NCBI RefSeq assembly: GCF_042767895.1
Contig: NC_091564.1
Span: 24,231,776 to 24,295,775 of the forward strand
Direction of reading: 5' to 3'
Origin: Penaeus vannamei
Lineage: Eukaryota > Arthropoda > Malacostraca > Decapoda > Penaeidae
DNA: 64,000 bases
Part shown: in pieces, positions 36,900 through 50,588 of the stretch
Layout: each line of letters starts with the position of its first letter
How positions within the stretch are numbered: the stretch's first letter is position 1
The notes under the pieces: generated by a model
Database searches by the model: none
Told to the model about the DNA's origin: nothing
Seen by the model: the letters and a program-made list of their open reading frames with translations, nothing else
Program-made: the position numbers and the translations under genes

Positions 36900-39800
36900 A
36901 ATAATTTTCAGATTAATAATGACAATAGAAATAATAAAAACATCATTATCATTGTCATTATAATTATTACTATTATTATTATTATTTCTAGAATTATCAT
37001 TATTGCTATTATCATTATAAAAATAGTCATGATGATGAAAATAGCTATAATAATTAGCATAATAATCATTATAACTGCAATAACGATGATAATACTGATG
37101 ATAATCATTATGATAATGACTATAATGATAATAGTAATAAGAATAATGAGAGTAATGATAATAATGATAATAATTATTATCCAGTCCATTTATAAAATCC
37201 CAGAAGTCGAAAAAACGGCAAAATCTAGCGTAGTACAGCCTTTTGAGATAAACGTCGAAAAAAAAAACTTTTCGCTTTTTATTGGTCATTATGAGGATTT
37301 TAACATTTATTCAGGTAATTGTAAGGATTTTTATGACAACTTCACTATATGCTATCATGATGATAATTATGATGATAATGACAATGATAATGACAATAAT
37401 AATGATAATAATGATAAAATCATAATTATAATGATAATTTTGATAATTACTGCAATAATAGCAATAATCAACTTTATTCCAATAATTTTCAGACTAATAA
37501 TGACAGTAGAAATATTAATAACATCATTATCATTGTCTTTCTAATTAATACTATTGTCATTATTATTTCTAAAATTATCCTTATTGCTATTATCATTATA
37601 AAGATACTTATGATGATGAAAATAGCTATAATAATTAGCATAATTATTATTATAACTGCAATAAAGATGATAATAATGATAATCATGATGGTAATGACTA
37701 TAATGATAATAATCATAACAATAATGACAGTAATGATAATAATGATGATAATAATTATTATCCAGTTCATTTATAACGAAATGAAGGCCAAAAGTAATAG
37801 TATCCCAAAAGTAGAAAAAACGGCAAAATCGAGAGTATTACAGCCTTTTCAGAAAAACGTCGATAAAAATCCCTTTCGCTTTTTATTGGTAATTATGAGG
37901 ATTTTAGCATTAATTCAGGTAATTGTGATGATTTTCGTGATAATTCCTTCATTATATGCAATAATGATAATTATGATGAAAATGACAATGATAATGGGAA
38001 TAATAATGATAATGATAAAATCATAATTATATTGATAATTACTGCAATAATAACAATAATAAACTTTATTCCAATAATTTTCAGACTAATAATGACAATA
38101 GAAATAATAATATCATTATCATTGTCATTATAAATATTAATATTGTCATTATTATTTCTAAAATTATCATTATTGCTGTAAATGCAATAATGATGATAAT
38201 AATAATGATAATCATGATGATAATAATTATAATGATAATAATCATAAAAATAATGACAGTAATGATAATAATGAAGATAGTAATTATTATTCAGTCCATT
38301 TATAATGAAATAACGGCCAAAAGAAATAAAATCCCCAAAGTCGAAAAAATGGCAAAATCTAGCCTTTTGAGAGAAACGTTGAAAAAAACCCTTTTTCGCT
38401 TTTTAATGTTAATTATGAGGATTGTAACATTAATTCAGGTAATTATGATGATTTTCATGATAATTCCTTTATTATTGACAATAATGATGATAATAATGAT
38501 GAAAATGACGATGATAATAACAATAATAATGATAATAACAATGACATCAATAATGATAATGATAAAATCATAATTATAATGATAATTTTGATAATTTCTG
38601 TAATAATATCAATAATAAACTCAATTCCAATAATTTTCATACTAATAATGAAAATAAAAATAATATTAATATCATATTCATTATAATTATTGCTATTGTC
38701 ATTATTATTTCTAAAATTATCATTATTGCTATTATCATTATGAAAATAGTTATAATGATGAAAATAGCAATAATAATTAGCTTAATAATTATCGTAACTC
38801 CAATAATGAAGATAATAATAATGATAATCATGATAATAATGACTGTAATGATAATAATCATAAAAATAATGAAAGTAATGATAATAATGATGATAATAAT
38901 CATAATTCAGTCCATTTATAATGAAATTAGGGCCAAAAGTAATAAAATCCCAGAAGTCGAAAAAAACGGCAAAATCGAGCGTATTACAGCCTTTTGAGAG
39001 AAAGGTAAAAAAAAAAATTCGCTTTTTAATGGTAATTATGAGGATTTTAACATTAATAATGATAATAGCAATAATGATAATTTTAGAAATAATAATGACA
39101 ATAGTAATGATTATAATGACAATGATAATGATATTATTATTTATATTGTCATTATTAGTCTGAAAATTATTGGAATAGGGTTTATTATTGCTATTATTGC
39201 AGTAATTATCAAAATTATCATTATGATTATGATTTTATCATTATTATCATTATTATTGTCATTATCCTTGTCATTAACATCATAATTATCATTATTGTAT
39301 ATAATACAGGAATTAACATGAAAATCATCACAATTACCTGAATTAATGTTAAAATCCTCATAATTACCAATAAAAAGCGAAAAGGTTTTTTTTCGACGTT
39401 TCTCTCAAAAGACTGTAATACGCTATATTTTGCTGTTTTTCGACTTCTTGGATTTTATTACTTTTGGCCTTTATTTCATTATAAATGGACTGGATAATAA
39501 TTATTATCATTAGTGTCATTATTCTTATTCTTATTATTATCATTATAGTCATTATCATCATGATTATCATTATCATCATCATTATTGCAATTATAATGAT
39601 TATTATGCTAATTATTATAGCTATTTTCATCATCATAACTATTTTTATAATGATAATAGCAATAATGATAATTTTAGGAATAATAATGACAATAGTAATA
39701 ATTATAATGACAATGATAATGATAGTATTATTTCTATTGTCATTATTAGTCTAAAAATTATTGGAATAGAGTTGATTATTGCTATTATTGCACTAATTAT

Positions 39801-40563
39801 CAAAATTATCATTATAATTATGATTTTATTATTATTATTGTCATTATCATTGTCATTATCATCATAATTATCATAATTATTATTATTGCATATAATGAAG
39901 GAATTATAATGAAAATCATCACAATTACCTGAATTAATGTTAAAATCGTCTTAATTACCAAAAAAAAAAAAGCGAAAAAGGCTTTTTTTATCGACGTTTC
40001 TCTCAGAAGACTGTAATACGCTATATTTTGCCGTTTTTCGACTTCTGGGATTTTATTACTTTTGGCCTTTATTTCATTATAAATGGACTGGATAATAATT
40101 ATTATCATGACTGTCATTATTCTTATATTTATTATCATTATAGTCATTATCATCATGATTATCATTATCATCATTATTGCAATTATAATGATGATTAAGC
40201 TAATTATTATAGCTATTTTCATCATCAAAACTATTTTTATAATGATGATAGCAATAATGATAATTTTAGGAATAATGATAATAGTAATGATTATAATGAC
40301 AATGATAATGATATTATTTCTATTGTCATTATTAGTCTAAAAATTATTGGAATAGAGTTGATTATTGCTATTATTGCACTAATTATCAAAATTATCATTA
40401 TAATTATGATTTTATTATTATTATTGTCATTATCATCATAATTATCATCATTATTGCATATAATGAAGGAATCATGAAAATCATCACAATTACCTGAATT
40501 AATGTTAAAATCCTCATAATTTCCAATAAAAAGCGAAAAAGTTTTTTTTTTCGACGTTTCTCT
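36900..40563. repeat. Satellite block 6 with an orientation switch at about 39055
   Basis: Reverse monomers with landmarks near 37180, 37760, 38292 and 38908, then a switch at ...TTTTAACATTAA / TAATGATAATAGC near 39055, then forward monomers (39480, 40080). It ends at CGACGTTTCTCT, where a cassette starts. The monomer near 37180 has the same landmark-proximal deletion as those near 9550 and 10680. No gene is seen. Confidence 0.85.
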
Positions 40564-41172
40564 TATGGCAATGGATTGGTATCCGCCATAGGCTCGTGTT
40601 AATCATCTCTTTAAGGAGCTTTTGTGTGTGGGTGTGAGTGCCCACAGGTATGACTGGTGTGCTGAAGATCGCCGGGGAGAGCCGTCGGCTAAGGCCTGGG
40701 TAGGCCTAGTTGCTGCTTGCTGTGTTTTGCTCAGCTGGAGGATCGTGAAGGAAGAGTGGGGATAGGAGAAGGATAAGGAGGAGGAAAAGAATTTTAGGAG
40801 GAGCCGGGGCTTCACCCAACCTGCGGGGTAAACTTGAGGTAATAATTGGAGTGGGTTTGTTGAAAGAGGAAAAGGTTCGAAGGGCCCAGCGCCATCGGCA
40901 GACGCGCGTGTTCACCGCGCGGCCGCACCTCGCGAGATCGTGCGGCGAGGCAGGGCCGCGACTCGTGGCGCGGGGAATACCCCGCGACCTTGAGCGCGGC
41001 TCGCCTCACCACATTTTCCCACGGGGCGTGGAGAATCGCTATGGCGAACATGGAGCCTCTCGGCTAACTGAGGGGGAGGGGAAAGAAGTTAGCAGGTTTT
41101 TGGCGCCATCTGCGGTATGCTCGGAGCCACGGCCTCTCGACCGTGGCTCCAGAGCTGTCCCTCGGCTAACCA
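40564..41172 (-). repeat. GC-rich cassette, type A
   Basis: Reverse-oriented cassette inside a forward monomer. The satellite breaks at CGACGTTTCTCT and resumes at TCTGAAAATTATTG, so about 350 bp of the monomer between those points is missing. The hairpin arms GGAGCCACGG and CCGTGGCTCC (10 bp, 8-nt loop) near 41126-41153 are perfect here. Confidence 0.85.
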
Positions 41173-43158
41173 TCTGAAAATTATTGTAATAGAGTTGATT
41201 ATTGCTATTAATGCAGTAATTATCAAAATTATCCTTATAATTATGTTTTTATCATTATTATCATTATTATTGTCATTAACATTGTCATTATCATCATAAT
41301 TATCATCATTATTGCATATAATGAAGGAATTATCAAGAAACTCATCATAATTATCTGAATTAATGTTAAAATCCTCATAATTACCAATAAAAAGCGAAAA
41401 GGGTTTTATTTTCGACGTTTCTCTCAAAAAAATGTAATACGCTAGATTTTGCCGTTTTTTCGGCTTTTGGGATTTTATTACTAATGGCCTTTATTTCATT
41501 ATAAATGGACTGGATAATAATTATCATCATTATTATCATTACAGTCATTATTCTTATGATTATTGTCATTATAGTCATTATCATCATGATTATCATCATT
41601 ATTATCATCATTATTGCAGTTATAATGATTATTATGCTAATTATTATAGCTATTTTAATCATAACTATTTTCATAATGATAATAGAAATGATGATAATTT
41701 TAGAAATAATAATGACAATGGTAATAATTATAATGACAATAATGATATTATTTCTATTGTCATTATTAGTCTGGAAATTATTGGAATAGAGTTGATTATT
41801 GCTATTATTGCAGTAATTATCAAAATTATCCCTATAATATTGATTTTATCATTATTATCATTATTATTGTCATTATCATTGTCATTATCATCATAATTAT
41901 CATTATTATTATTGCATATAATGAAGGAATTATCATGAAAATCATCACAATTACCTGAATCAATGTTAAAATTCTCATAATTACCATTTTTTTTCAACGT
42001 TTCTCTGAAAAGACTGTAATACGCTATATTTTGCCGTTTTTCAATCTTTGGGGATTTTATTACTTTTGGCCTTTATTTCATTATAAATGAACTGGATAAT
42101 AATTATTATCATGACTCATTATTCTTATGATTATCATTATAGTCATTATCATCATGATTATCATCATTATCATCATCATTATTGCAATCATAATGATTAT
42201 TATGCTAATTATTATAGCTATTTTCATCATCATAACTATTTTTATAATGATAATAGAAATAATGATAATTTTAGGAATAATAATGACAATAGTAATAATT
42301 ATAATGACAATGATAATGATATTATTATTTCTATTGTCATTAAGTCTAAAAATTATTGGAATAGAGTTGATTATTGCTATTATTGCACTAATTATCAAAA
42401 TTATCATTATAATTATGATTTTATTATTATTATTGTCATTATCATCATATTTATCATTCTTATTGCATAAAATGAAGGAATTATCATGAAAATCATCACA
42501 ATTACCTGAAGTAATGTTAAAATCCTCATAATTACCAATAAAAAGCGAAAAGGGTTTTTTTCGACGTTTCTCTAAAGAGGATGTAATCCGCTATATTTTG
42601 CCGTTTTTTCGACTTTTGGGATTCTATTACTAATGGCCTTTATTTCATTATAAATGGAGTGGATAATAATTATTATCATCATTATCATTACTGTCATTAT
42701 TCTTATGATTATTATCATTATAGTCATTATCATCATGATTATTATCATTATCATCATTATTGCAATTATAATGATTATTATGCTAATTATTATAGCTATT
42801 TTCATCATCATAACTTTTTTTTATAATGATAATAGCAATAATGATAATTTTAGGAATAATAATGACAATATTAATAATTATAATGACAATGATAATGATG
42901 TTATTATTATTTCTATTGTCTCTATTAGTCTAAAAATTATTGGAATAGAGTTGATTATTGCTATTATTGCACTAATTATCAAAATTATCATTATAATTAT
43001 GATTTTATTATTATTATTGTCATTATCATCATAATTATCATCATTATTGCATATAATGAAGGAATTATCATGGAAATCATCACAATTACCTGAATTAATG
43101 TTAAAATCCTCATAATTACCAATAAAAAGCGAAAAGTTTTTTTTTTCGACGTTTCTCT
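41173..43158. repeat. Satellite block 7 (forward)
   Basis: Three monomers, landmarks near 41500, 42085 and 42650, forward orientation, ending in CGACGTTTCTCT at the next cassette. No gene is seen. Confidence 0.85.
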
Positions 43159-43802
43159 TATGGCAATGGATTGGTATCCGCCATAGGCTGGTGTTAATAA
43201 TCTCTTTAAGGAGCTTTTGTGTGTGGGTGTGAGTGCCCACAGGTATGGCTGGTGTGCTGAAGATCGCCGGGGAGAGCCGTCGGCTAAGGCCTGGGTAAGC
43301 CTAGTTGCTGCTTGCTGTGTCTTTCTCGACTAGAAGATCATGAGTGCTGAACTCACTATAAGCTATAAAGTGCGTAAAGAAGAGGGGGGAAGGAAGAGTG
43401 GGGATAGGAGAAGGATAAGGAGGAGAAAAAGAATTTTAGGAGCCGGGGCTTCACCCATCCTGCGGGGTAAACTTGAGGTAATAATTGGAGTGTGTTTGTT
43501 GAAAGAGGAAAAGGTTCGAGGGGCCCAGCGCCATCGGCAGACTCGCGTGTTCACGGCGCGGCCGCACCTCGCGAGATCGTGCGGCGAGGCAAGGCCGCGA
43601 CTCGTGGCGCGGGGAATACCCCGCGACCTTGAGCGCGGCTCGCCTCACCACATTTTCCCACGGGGCGTGGAGCATCGCTATGGCGAACACGGAGCCTCTC
43701 GGCTAACTAAGGGGGAGGGGAAAGAAGTTAGCAGGTTTTTGGCGCCATCTGCGGTATGCTCGGAGCCACGGCCTCTCGACCGTGGCTGTCCCTCGGCTAA
43801 CC
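43159..43802 (-). repeat. GC-rich cassette, type A
   Basis: Same junctions and orientation as the copy at 40564. It carries TATAAGCTATAAAGTGCG near 43356 and a shorter hairpin (AGCCACGG/CCGTGGCT). Satellite resumes at GCTGAAAATTATTGG, one base different from the usual TCTGAAAATT. Confidence 0.85.
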
Positions 43803-45235
43803 AGCTGAAAATTATTGGAATAGAGTTGATTATTGCTATTATTGCAGTAATTATCAAAATTATCCTTATAATTGTTTTTATCATTATTATCATTATTATT
43901 GTTATTAACATTGTCATTATCACCATAATTATCATCATTATTGCATATAATGAAGGAATTATCATGAAAATCATCACAATTACCTGAATTAATGTTAAAA
44001 TCCTCATAATTACCAATAAAAAGCAAAAAGGGGTTTTTCGACGTTTCTCTGAAAAGGCTGTAATACGCTAGATTTTGCCGTTTTTTCGGCTTTTGGGATT
44101 TTATTACTAATGGCCTTTATTTCATTATAAATGGACTGGATAATAATTATTATCATTATTATCATTACAGTCATTATTCTCATGATTATTGTCATTATTG
44201 TCATTATCATCATGATTATCATCACTATTATCATCATTACTGTAATTATAATGATTATTATGCTAATTGTTATAGCTATTTTAATCATCATAGTTATTTT
44301 CATAATGATAATAAAAATAATGATAATTTTGGAAATAATAATGCCAATGGTAATAATTATAATGACAGATATTATTTCTATTGTCATTATTAGTCTGGAA
44401 ATGATTGGAATAGAGTTGATTATTGCTATTATTGCAGTAATTATGAAAATTATCTTTATAATTATGATTTTATCATTATCATTATTATTGTCAATATCAG
44501 TGTCATTATAATCATAATCATCATTATTATTGCATATAATTAACGAATTATCATGAAAATCATCACAATTACCTGAATTAATGTTAAAATCCTCATAATT
44601 ACCAATAAAAAAAGAAAAAAAAATTCTTCGACATTTCTCTCAAAAGGTTTTTCGACTTTTTTATTACTTTTGGCCTTTATTTCATTATAAATGGACTGGA
44701 AAATCATTATCGTTATTATCATTACTGTCATTATTCTCAGTATTATTATCATTAGAGTCATTATCATCATGATTATCAACATTATCATCATAATTGCAGT
44801 TATAATGATTAATATGCTAATTATTATAGCTATTTCCATCATCATAAATATTTTTATAATAATAATAACAATAATGATAATTTTAGAAATAAAAATGACA
44901 ATAGTATTAATTATAAAGAAATTGATGATGATATTATTATTTCTACTGTCATTATTAGTTCTAAAATTATTAGAATAGAGTTGATTATTGCTATCATTGC
45001 AGTAATTATCAAAATTATCATTATAATTATGATTTTATCATTATTATCATTATTATTGACATTATCATTGTCATTATCTTCATAATTATCATCATTATTG
45101 CATATAATGAAGGAATTATCATGAAAATCATCACAATTGCCCGAATTAATGTTAAAATCCTAATGTTTACCAATAAAAAGCGAAAATGCTTTTTTTCGAC
45201 GTTTTTCTCAAAAGTATGTAATACGCTAGAATTTT
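43803..45235. repeat. Satellite block 8 (forward), cut by gap
   Basis: Forward monomers with landmarks near 44130 and 44690, ending at TACGCTAGAATTTT against the N run. No gene is seen. Confidence 0.85.
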
Positions 45236-45735
45236 NNNNNNNNNNNNNNNNNNNNNNNNNNNNNNNNNNNNNNNNNNNNNNNNNNNNNNNNNNNNNNNNN
45301 NNNNNNNNNNNNNNNNNNNNNNNNNNNNNNNNNNNNNNNNNNNNNNNNNNNNNNNNNNNNNNNNNNNNNNNNNNNNNNNNNNNNNNNNNNNNNNNNNNNN
45401 NNNNNNNNNNNNNNNNNNNNNNNNNNNNNNNNNNNNNNNNNNNNNNNNNNNNNNNNNNNNNNNNNNNNNNNNNNNNNNNNNNNNNNNNNNNNNNNNNNNN
45501 NNNNNNNNNNNNNNNNNNNNNNNNNNNNNNNNNNNNNNNNNNNNNNNNNNNNNNNNNNNNNNNNNNNNNNNNNNNNNNNNNNNNNNNNNNNNNNNNNNNN
45601 NNNNNNNNNNNNNNNNNNNNNNNNNNNNNNNNNNNNNNNNNNNNNNNNNNNNNNNNNNNNNNNNNNNNNNNNNNNNNNNNNNNNNNNNNNNNNNNNNNNN
45701 NNNNNNNNNNNNNNNNNNNNNNNNNNNNNNNNNNN
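45236..45735. other. Assembly gap (500 N)
   Basis: Exactly 500 N. The left side ends in the satellite core. The right side begins in the last bases of a cassette, so most of a cassette plus satellite is likely hidden here. Confidence 1.
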
Positions 45736-45750
45736 TCCCTCGGCTAACCA
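45736..45750 (-). repeat. End of a GC-rich cassette
   Basis: TCCCTCGGCTAACCA, the terminal bases of a type A cassette, followed by satellite TCTGAAAATTATTGG exactly as at 41172. Confidence 0.75.
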
Positions 45751-46293
45751 TCTGAAAATTATTGGAATAGAGTTGATGATTGCTATTATTGCAGTAATTA
45801 TCAAAATTATCCTTATAATTATGTTTTTATAATTATTATCATTATTATTGTCATTAAAATTGTCATTATCATAATAATTATCATCATTATTGCATATAAT
45901 GAAGGAATTGTCATGAAAATCATCACAATTACCTGAATTAAAGTTAAAATCGTCATAATTACCAAAAAAATGCGAAAAAGGTTTTTTTTTCGACGTTTCT
46001 CTCATTATCAATGATAATAATGTTATTATTATTTCACCTGTCATTATTGCTATCATGGCAGTAATTATCAAAATTATCATTATAATTATGATTTTATCAT
46101 TATTATAATTATTATTGTCATTATCATTGTCATTATCTTCATAATTATCATCATTATTGCATATAATGAAGGAATTATCATGAAAATCATCACAATTGCC
46201 CGAATTAATGTTAAAATCCTAATGTTTACCAATAAAAAGCGAAAATGCTTTTTTTTCGATGTTTTTCTCAAGTCTGTAATATGCTAGAATTTT
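45751..46293. repeat. Satellite block 9 (forward), internally deleted monomer
   Basis: A forward monomer whose core (CGACGTTTCTCTCATTATCA) is fused to a later part of the monomer near 46003, a second partial core at about 46255, then TTTT at the solo LTR. No gene is seen. Confidence 0.8.
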
Positions 46294-47804
46294 TGTAGTG
46301 AGCTGCCGCTCTTACTGCCTCTTCTGAGGACCCACACCCCGCTCAGCATCACCGGAACCCCCCCTAAGAAGCCCCGAGAAAAGAAAACGCATTTTGGACC
46401 AGGGCGTGAGGATCCCGACGGAGGCGCTGACGGAGGCACTGCAGAAGAGTGCACCTGACGGAGGCGCTGTAGGAGGACGATGGCGACGCCCTGGGCATTT
46501 CTTCCAAATTACGAGGAGAGATGGCCAGTATTACGAGCCGACGACGCCACGATTTCCTGCTTGAGGCCTGTGAAGGATGACGTCGGGAGGTCGCCCTCGA
46601 AAACACGCATTTTTTAAGATGGCGCCCAAGATGGCGACGGACAAGGGTGAGGGAAAAGAGTCAACGGGCATTCGGCGCCAAACCCCCTCAGCTAACCCAC
46701 GGAGAACAATTATATCGCTCGTTTAAATTCCTGTATATATGTTCCTTTCTTTTTATATTACTGTTATTTTATATGTATTTCTTTGTAAAGAACTTCCTTT
46801 TATTTTTAATTTAACACGGCAATCTTTAGTAAATTCGCATTTTTAGGTATTTATTCTTTAAAGCAGACGGCGTTTAACAGTAAAATGAGTCTTGATGCGC
46901 GAACATCTCCTGGCGCACGACCTTGTTACCATAAATAAGGTGGGGTCAACCACCTGAGTTGAGTTGCGCACAGGCATCGAGTCATTAAGCTACGGCTGGG
47001 TTATCCTTCAGATAACCGTCGTTTTTTTAAGCTTTGTTCTTTTTATTTGTGTTTTCTCTGTTTTACGCTTTTAACCAATGGATCTTACAGTGAGTCTGCA
47101 GTTGTAACAGGTATTGTTTTATCAGTTTTATTTTAGATTGCCCCATTTTTACGTACATTTCTTTTGCTTTTAGTGTTTCGGAGGTTTTGCTTATTTTATG
47201 TTTTATGTGTTAACGTTTTTGTGCTTTTAATAATAATAGTTTGAGTTTTGCCTTTTATTTCGTTTACCATTTATGATTCGTATTCATTATTTACAGTTGA
47301 CTAAAGAATTGGATCTATATATCGAAGAAATAACCAAGAATAATAAAGTTTTAAAGGAGTTCTTGTGAAATGAACACTAAATGAATGATAATGATGAATT
47401 TAAGATATAAAGGAAATGATAACAGACTTATTTAAATGGCTTGACTTTAAAGATAACTTTGAAATAATAACTTCCTGTGGATGCATTGATAACTGACAAA
47501 GCGTAACGTAGTTTTCTGATTCACTGAATTTGTTTTTAACTTTGTTTTAATTAGTCATGTCTCATTTGCTTTGATGATTTTAACGTTACGTTTTATCAAT
47601 TACACGCACTTTGAATTAATTATCCATTTTGTCTATGATATATGCTTTGGTCGAAACAATTGTCCGTGAAACACGCTACCAGTATCGACATCACACCACG
47701 ACAACATGATAATTACTCTGTGCCGAAACAGGAGGCCGGAGGCTTAGGTCTCGTTGGCTCCTACGGCCCCGCAAACTAGGGGTAAGATCATGATAACCCC
47801 TACA
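46294..47804 (+). mobile_element. Probable solo LTR (TGTAG...CTACA) flanked by TTTT
   Basis: A 1,511-bp segment interrupts the satellite core motif GCTAGATTTTGCCG. It begins TGTAGTGAGC, ends AACCCCTACA and has TTTT on both sides (46290-46293, 47805-47808), where uninterrupted monomers have TTTT once. TG...CA ends and a 4-bp target duplication fit an LTR left by recombination. Inside are GACGGAGGCGCTG-type short repeats (46417-46469), two AAGATGGCG motifs (46616, 46628), a TATATAT tract near 46732 and AATAAAG at 47342, consistent with plus-strand transcription. No open frame of note and no tRNA were seen. A DNA element with very short inverted ends is the alternative. Confidence 0.6.
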
Positions 47805-50348
47805 TTTTCCGTTTTTTCGACGTTTGGGATTTTATTACTTTTGGCCTTTATTTCATTAAAAATGGACTGGATAATAATTATTATCATCATCATTATCATT
47901 ACTGTCATTATTCTTATGATTATTATCATTAAAGTCATTATGATCATGAATATCATCATTATTATCATCATTATTGCAGTTATAATGATTATTATGCTAA
48001 TTATTATAGCTATTTTCTTCACCATAATTATTATTATCATTATTATCATTACTCTCATTATTCTTATGATTATTAAATTCATTATAGTCATTATCATCAT
48101 GATTATCATCATTATTATCATCATTATTGCAGGTATAATGATTATTATGCTAATTATTATAGCTATTTTCATCATCACTATTTTTATAATGATAATAGCA
48201 ATAATAATAATTTTAGAAATAATAATAATAACAATAGTACTAATTATAATGACAATAATAATGATGTTATTGCTATTATTGAAGTAATTATCAAAATTAT
48301 CATTATAATTATGATTTTATCATTATTATCATTATTATTGTCTTTATCATCATAATTATCATCATTATTGCATATAATGAAAGAATTATCATGAAAATCT
48401 TCACAATTACCTGAATTAATGTTAAAATCCTCATAATTACCAATAAAAAGCGAAAAGTTTTTTTTCCATGTTTCTCTCAAAAGGCTGTAATACGCTAGAT
48501 TTTGCCGTTTTTTATCGACTTTTAGGATTTTATTACTTTTGGCCTTTATTTCATTATAAATGGACTGGATAATAATTATTATCATTATCATTACTGTCAT
48601 TATTCTTATGATTATTGTCATTATAGTCATTATCATCATGATTATTATCATCATCATTACTACAGTTATAATGATTATTATACTAATTATTATAGCTATT
48701 TTCAACATCATATTTTTATAATTATAATAGCAATAATGATAATTTTAGAAATAATAACGACAATAATAATAATTATAATGGCAATGATAATGATATTATT
48801 TCTATTTCCATTATTAGTCTGGAATAGAGTTGATTATTGCTATTATTGCAGTAATTATGAAAATTATCATTATAATTATCATTTTATCATTATCATCATT
48901 AAGAATGTCATTATTATTGTCATTATCATTGTCCTTATCATCATAATTATCATTTTTGCATATAATGAAGGAATTATCATGAAAATCATCACAATTACCT
49001 GAATTAATGTTAAAATCCTCATAATTACCAATAAAAAGCGAAAAGGTTTTTTTTTCGACGATTCTCTGAAAAGGCTGTAATACGCTAGATTTTGCCGTTT
49101 TTGCGACTTTTGGGATTTTATTACTTTTGGCCTTTATTTCATTATAAATGGCCTGGATAATAATTATTATCATCATTATTATCATTACTGTCATGATTCT
49201 TATGATTATCATATTCATTATAGTCATTATCATCATGATTATCATCATTATTATCATCATTATTGCAGTTATAATAATTATTATACTAATCATTATAGCT
49301 ATTTTCATCATCATAACTATTTTTATAATGATAATAGCAATAATGATCATTTTAGAAATAATAATGACAACGATAATGATGTTATTATTATTTCTATTGT
49401 CATTATTGGTCTGAAAATTATTGGGATAGAGTTGATTATTGCTATTATTGCTGTAATTATTAAAATTATCATTATAATTATGATTTTACCATTATTATCA
49501 TTACTATTGTCATTATCATTGTCATTATCATCATAATTGTCATCATTATTGCAAATAATGAAGGAATTATCATGAAAATCTTCACAATTACCTGAATTAA
49601 TGTTAAAATCCTCATAATTACCAATAAAAAGCGAAAAGGTTTTTTTTCGACGTTTTTTCTCAAAAGGCTGTAATTCGCTAGATTTTTCCGTTTTTTCGAC
49701 GTTTGGGATTTTATTACTTTTGGCCTTTATTTCATTATAAATGGCCTGGATAATAATCATCATCATCATTATTATCATTACTGTCATTATTCTTATGATT
49801 ATTATCATTATAGTCATTACCATCATGATTATCATCATTATTGCAGTTATAATGATTATTATGCTAATTATTATAGCTATTTTCATCACCATAACTATTT
49901 CTATAATGATGATAGGAATAATGATAATTTTGGAAATAATGACAATAGTAATAATTATAATGACAATGATAATGATATTATTATTTCTATTGTCATTATT
50001 GGTCTGAAAATTATTGGAATAGACTTGATTATTGCTATTATTGCAGTAATTATCAAAATTATCCTTATAATTATGATTTTATCATTATCATTAGCATTGT
50101 CATTATCATTGTCATTATCATGATTATCCTCATTATTGCATATAATGAAGGAATTATCATGAAAATCATCACAATTACCTGAATTAATGTTAAAATCGTC
50201 ACAATTACTAACAAATGCGAAAAATGTTTTTTTTCGACGTTTCTCTCAAAAGACTATATTTTGTTGTTTTTCGACTTCTGGGATTTTATTACTTTTGGCC
50301 TTTATTTCATTATAAATGGACTGGATAATAATTATTATCATTACTGTC
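47805..50348. repeat. Satellite block 10 (forward), duplicated at 54960-57039
   Basis: Forward monomers with landmarks near 47860, 48560, 49145, 49738 and 50315. The first is a longer composite that repeats part of itself (GTCATTATGATCATGAATAT followed by a second TTATTCTTATGATTATT segment). The same series of variants recurs about 7.07 kb downstream. No gene is seen. Confidence 0.85.
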
Positions 50349-50588
50349 TCGCCTCGCGAGATCGTGGGGCGAGGCAAGGCCGCGACTCGTGGCGCGGGGA
50401 ATACCCCGCGACCTTGAGCGCGGCTCGCCTCACCACATTTTCCCACGGGGCGTGGAGCATCGCTATGGCGAACACGGAGCCTCTCGGCTAACTAAGGGGG
50501 AGGGGAAAGAAGTTAGCAGGTTTTTGGCGCCATCTGCGGTATCCTCGGAGCCACGGCCTCTCGACCGTGGCTGTCCCTCGGCTAACCA
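50349..50588 (-). repeat. GC-rich cassette, type A, shortened
   Basis: Only the part from CCTCGCGAGATCG to CTCGGCTAACCA is present. Satellite breaks off at CATTACTGTC rather than at the usual core point and resumes at the usual TCTGAAAATT. One cassette junction is thus standard and the other is secondary. Confidence 0.8.

Noticed and set aside
46294..47804. A host gene exon or promoter in the unique-looking island
   Set aside because: No sizeable open frame or splice pattern is seen, and the ends plus the TTTT duplication fit an inserted LTR better.
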